Source of the DNA: Clostridium tertium
GTDB taxonomy: Bacteria > Bacillota > Clostridia > Clostridiales > Clostridiaceae
Direction of reading: 5' to 3'
Assembly: GCF_017873245.1 (NCBI RefSeq)
Contig: NZ_JAGGJY010000004.1
Coordinates: 124,001-188,000 of the forward strand
DNA: 64,000 bases
Both the position numbers and the translations under genes were made by a program. Within the stretch, counting starts at the first letter, position 1. Each line of letters starts with the position of its first letter. Under the pieces are notes generated by a model. It did not search any database and was not told where the DNA came from. It saw only the letters and a program-made list of their open reading frames with translations. Shown here piece by piece: positions 62,251-64,000 of this stretch.

Positions 62251-63036
62251 TTACCTTAGCATCTTTTCTATACATTCACTAACACTTGAAACATGATTAT
62301 TAGCATAGCCCTTTAATTGTTCTTCTACATGATGAAATGTGAAGCTATTGTTAGTTAAATTAAACATAGATAAGTCATTATATGAATCCCCAATTGCATA
62401 AAGCTTTTCTATATCTAAATTGTTAAGTTCTAATAATTTTTTTAGTCCATTTCCTTTTGAGCAATCTTTAGGAGCTATATCAACGAAATATTGATTTCTA
62501 AATGCTTCTACCGCATGTCCATACTTCTTTATTAATAAATTCTTTGCTTCTTCTGCTTTATCTATATCCATATTTTTTGCAAATAAGCTTATAATTGAGT
62601 AATTTCTTTTTTTAGAAAATACATCTTCCTTTGATATTACACCTTTGAAGTAGTCCATTAAATGTTCTATTCCACTAAAGTCCTCTGGATCTATAAGATA
62701 GTTACTTCCTTCATGTTCAAAATGAACACAAATGCCATCTTCATCTATAAACTCTCTAAATACTTCTTCTGCAACTTCACTAGTTATAAAATTATCATAA
62801 ATTACATTATCGTTATTATCAATTATTATAGAACCGTTGCATGCAACTATGTAATCATATTCTATTTCAGGATATTTATTAAATATTTTATGTATTCCTT
62901 CTAAGCTTCTCCCTGTGGATATTATAAACTTATGACCTTCTTCCTTAAGCTTTAATATGGCATTTATATCTTCTTCATTGATAATTTCATCATTTTGTAC
63001 TAAAGTTCCATCTAAATCACAAGCTAAATATTTCAT
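62251..63036 (-). CDS. Cof-type HAD phosphatase
   Basis: 261 residues of the Cof/YidA subfamily of HAD hydrolases (sugar-phosphate or flavin-phosphate phosphatases). Motif I LACDLDGTLVQND, motif II ISTGRS, motif III Lys in KGNGLKKLL, motif IV IGDSYNDLSMF. The cap is the large alpha/beta C2 type between motifs II and III. Substrate not deducible. Monocistronic. Confidence 0.9.
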   Translation of the reverse strand: MKYLACDLDGTLVQNDEIINEEDINAILKLKEEGHKFIISTGRSLEGIHKIFNKYPEIEYDYIVACNGSIIIDNNDNVIYDNFITSEVAEEVFREFIDEDGICVHFEHEGSNYLIDPEDFSGIEHLMDYFKGVISKEDVFSKKRNYSIISLFAKNMDIDKAEEAKNLLIKKYGHAVEAFRNQYFVDIAPKDCSKGNGLKKLLELNNLDIEKLYAIGDSYNDLSMFNLTNNSFTFHHVEEQLKGYANNHVSSVSECIEKMLR

Positions 63037-63234
63037 TTATATACACTCCCCTAATATTTTCTACTTTCAAATTATAACATATAGTACTAATTTTTAATTT
63101 TTAAGATATGAAATTTTAAAATTAAATTATATTTTCTTACCATACTTAACATTAGTTATTTTCATTACACCTTTCATTGTAAAATATGAATATTTATTTT
63201 TAAATGTTATATAGAGAAAAGATTATCAAGGAAA

Positions 63235-63285
63235 AAAATTAAAAGCAAAATAACATTATATTAATGTTATTTTGCTTTTTTATTT
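63235..63285 (-). terminator. Terminator of the hydrogenase gene
   Basis: A 16-bp stem, AAAAGCAAAATAACAT with its complement, around a seven-base loop, with T runs on both strands, 10 bases beyond the hydrogenase stop. Confidence 0.92.
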
Positions 63286-63294
63286 TAACTTACT

Positions 63295-64000
63295 CTATTT
63301 ATTATATTTTATATGAAGTAATTCGTGAGCCTTTCCATGTCCTGGTTCTCCCATAAATGTTTCATACATTTTATTTAAAGCACCATTTTCATGTGATTTT
63401 CTCTTCTTTAATACATTTTTATCTTGGTTATATAGCACTGATGCTCTTACGCTTCTGATATCCATAGTTAATCTATCTGAAGCATTTACATGAGGTTGTC
63501 CCCCACCATTTACACATCCGCCTGGGCATGCCATTACTTCTATAAAGTGATATTTTTTATCATTAATTTTTCCACTCTTCATAAAATCAAATAGGCTTGA
63601 AGCTCCGTTTATGACTGCAACATTATAATTATCTCCACCTATTTCAACTGTAGCTTCTTTTATTCCAGCTAAACCTCTTACTTGTTCATACTCTATATTT
63701 TCTAAATCTTTACCTTCAACAAAATCTTTTGCTGTTCTTAGTGCAGCTTCCATAACACCACCTGTTGCTCCAAATATAGCTCCTGCTCCAGTGTATTCTC
63801 CCATTGCTGGATCTGCTTCACTATCTTCAAGCTTAGCAAAGTCTATTTTAGCATCCTTAATCATTTTTGCTAATTCTCTCGTTGTTATTACAGCATCTAT
63901 ATTTCTTATTCCGTTATTCTCCATTTCAGGTCTATCTGCCTCATATTTCTTTGCAGTACAAGGCATTATTGTTACTGTAAATACGTTCTTAGGATCTACA
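63295..64000 (-). CDS. hydA: [FeFe]-hydrogenase, C-terminal part (runs off right edge)
   Basis: Last 235 or so residues of an iron-only hydrogenase that makes H2 from reduced ferredoxin in fermentation. The frame stays open to base 64000 (VDPKNVFTVTIMPCTAKK), so the internal ATG at 63966 is not the start. H-cluster motifs visible: IMPCTAKKYEADRPE, and EVMACPGGCVNGGGQP, supplying cluster-binding Cys residues. FGATGGVMEAALRTA lies between. The N-terminal ferredoxin-like domains and the first H-cluster motif are outside the window. Confidence 0.95.
   Translation of the reverse strand, partial: VDPKNVFTVTIMPCTAKKYEADRPEMENNGIRNIDAVITTRELAKMIKDAKIDFAKLEDSEADPAMGEYTGAGAIFGATGGVMEAALRTAKDFVEGKDLENIEYEQVRGLAGIKEATVEIGGDNYNVAVINGASSLFDFMKSGKINDKKYHFIEVMACPGGCVNGGGQPHVNASDRLTMDIRSVRASVLYNQDKNVLKKRKSHENGALNKMYETFMGEPGHGKAHELLHIKYNK

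Noticed and set aside
63295..63966. Complete small hydrogenase-like protein starting at ATG 63966
   Set aside because: The frame is open and hydrogenase-like up to the window edge, so this ATG is internal.
1..64000. CRISPR arrays, tRNA or rRNA genes, prophage or integrative elements
   Set aside because: I saw no regularly spaced repeats, no tRNA T-loop patterns, no rRNA sequence, and no integrase, transposase or phage structural genes.

Overview
The window is AT-rich, single-copy chromosomal DNA from an anaerobic, spore-forming, chitin-degrading Firmicute, most likely Clostridium sensu stricto. Support comes from Csp-type germination subtilases, an [FeFe]-hydrogenase, the large clostridial glutamine synthetase, DUF1836, ABC-ATPase and DUF3783 families, strong GGAGG ribosome sites and frequent TTG/GTG starts. 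The tandem multi-domain GH18 chitinases recall Clostridium paraputrificum; the species is inference. I see no rRNA, tRNA, CRISPR array, phage or insertion sequence. Genes on both strands form short operons separated by clear intrinsic terminators.

Layout. 1-5.2 kb (-): a partial Csp-like subtilase, a cyclophilin/DUF3783/XRE operon, a STAS-like protein and murI. 5.4-9.3 kb (+): a membrane MutS relative and glnA. 9.4-14.7 kb (-): a small gene with a LexA-type box in its promoter, then carB-carA behind a PyrR-type leader. 15-17 kb (+): a NatAB-like exporter. 17-20 kb (-): a short-chain dehydrogenase operon and a purine permease. 20.2-21 kb (+): two paralogous small proteins of unknown family. 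21-22.2 kb (-): YdcF/SanA and ElaA-like proteins. 22.4-25.5 kb (+): a three-gene ABC exporter. 25.6-26.7 kb: a decayed ECF sigma/anti-sigma pair. 26.8-30 kb (-): proA, proB and an AI-2E-family protein. 30.4-31.8 kb (+): a YjiH permease. 31.8-35.4 kb (-): two more Csp-like subtilases. 36.1-42.9 kb (+): three tandem secreted GH18 chitinases, the first broken by a TGA in its signal peptide. 43-48.1 kb (-): a pentapeptide-repeat protein, an orphan histidine kinase, an Old-Yellow-Enzyme reductase and its TetR regulator. 48.3-51 kb: a Crp/Fnr pseudogene, an HAD hydrolase, a DUF305 protein and a serine hydrolase pseudogene. 51.4-58.1 kb: an ABC-class ATPase with DUF1836, divergent hemolysin III, a YtrA-type GntR/ABC operon and an NSS sodium symporter. 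58.5-64 kb: an ABC-F protein, a MATE/polyamine-acetyltransferase operon, an HAD phosphatase and the C-terminal part of an [FeFe]-hydrogenase.

The most interesting material is in the leaders. (1) The NSS symporter sits behind a 22-codon leader ORF ending MNYYYSYYR, followed by mutually exclusive RNA segments and two terminators. This fits a tyrosine-sensing attenuator and predicts the transporter's substrate. (2) The MATE/GNAT operon sits behind an 8-codon ORF, MSPDIIFV, whose stop codon lies one base before a terminator hairpin, as in drug-stalled-ribosome attenuators. (3) The carAB leader joins a PyrR-binding hairpin, which sequesters a ribosome site, to a 33-codon ORF that runs through the left arm of the terminator.

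At least five genes are broken (sigma factor, anti-sigma, Crp/Fnr, serine hydrolase, first chitinase), mostly by in-frame stops, so regulatory and accessory functions appear to be decaying while metabolic operons are intact.
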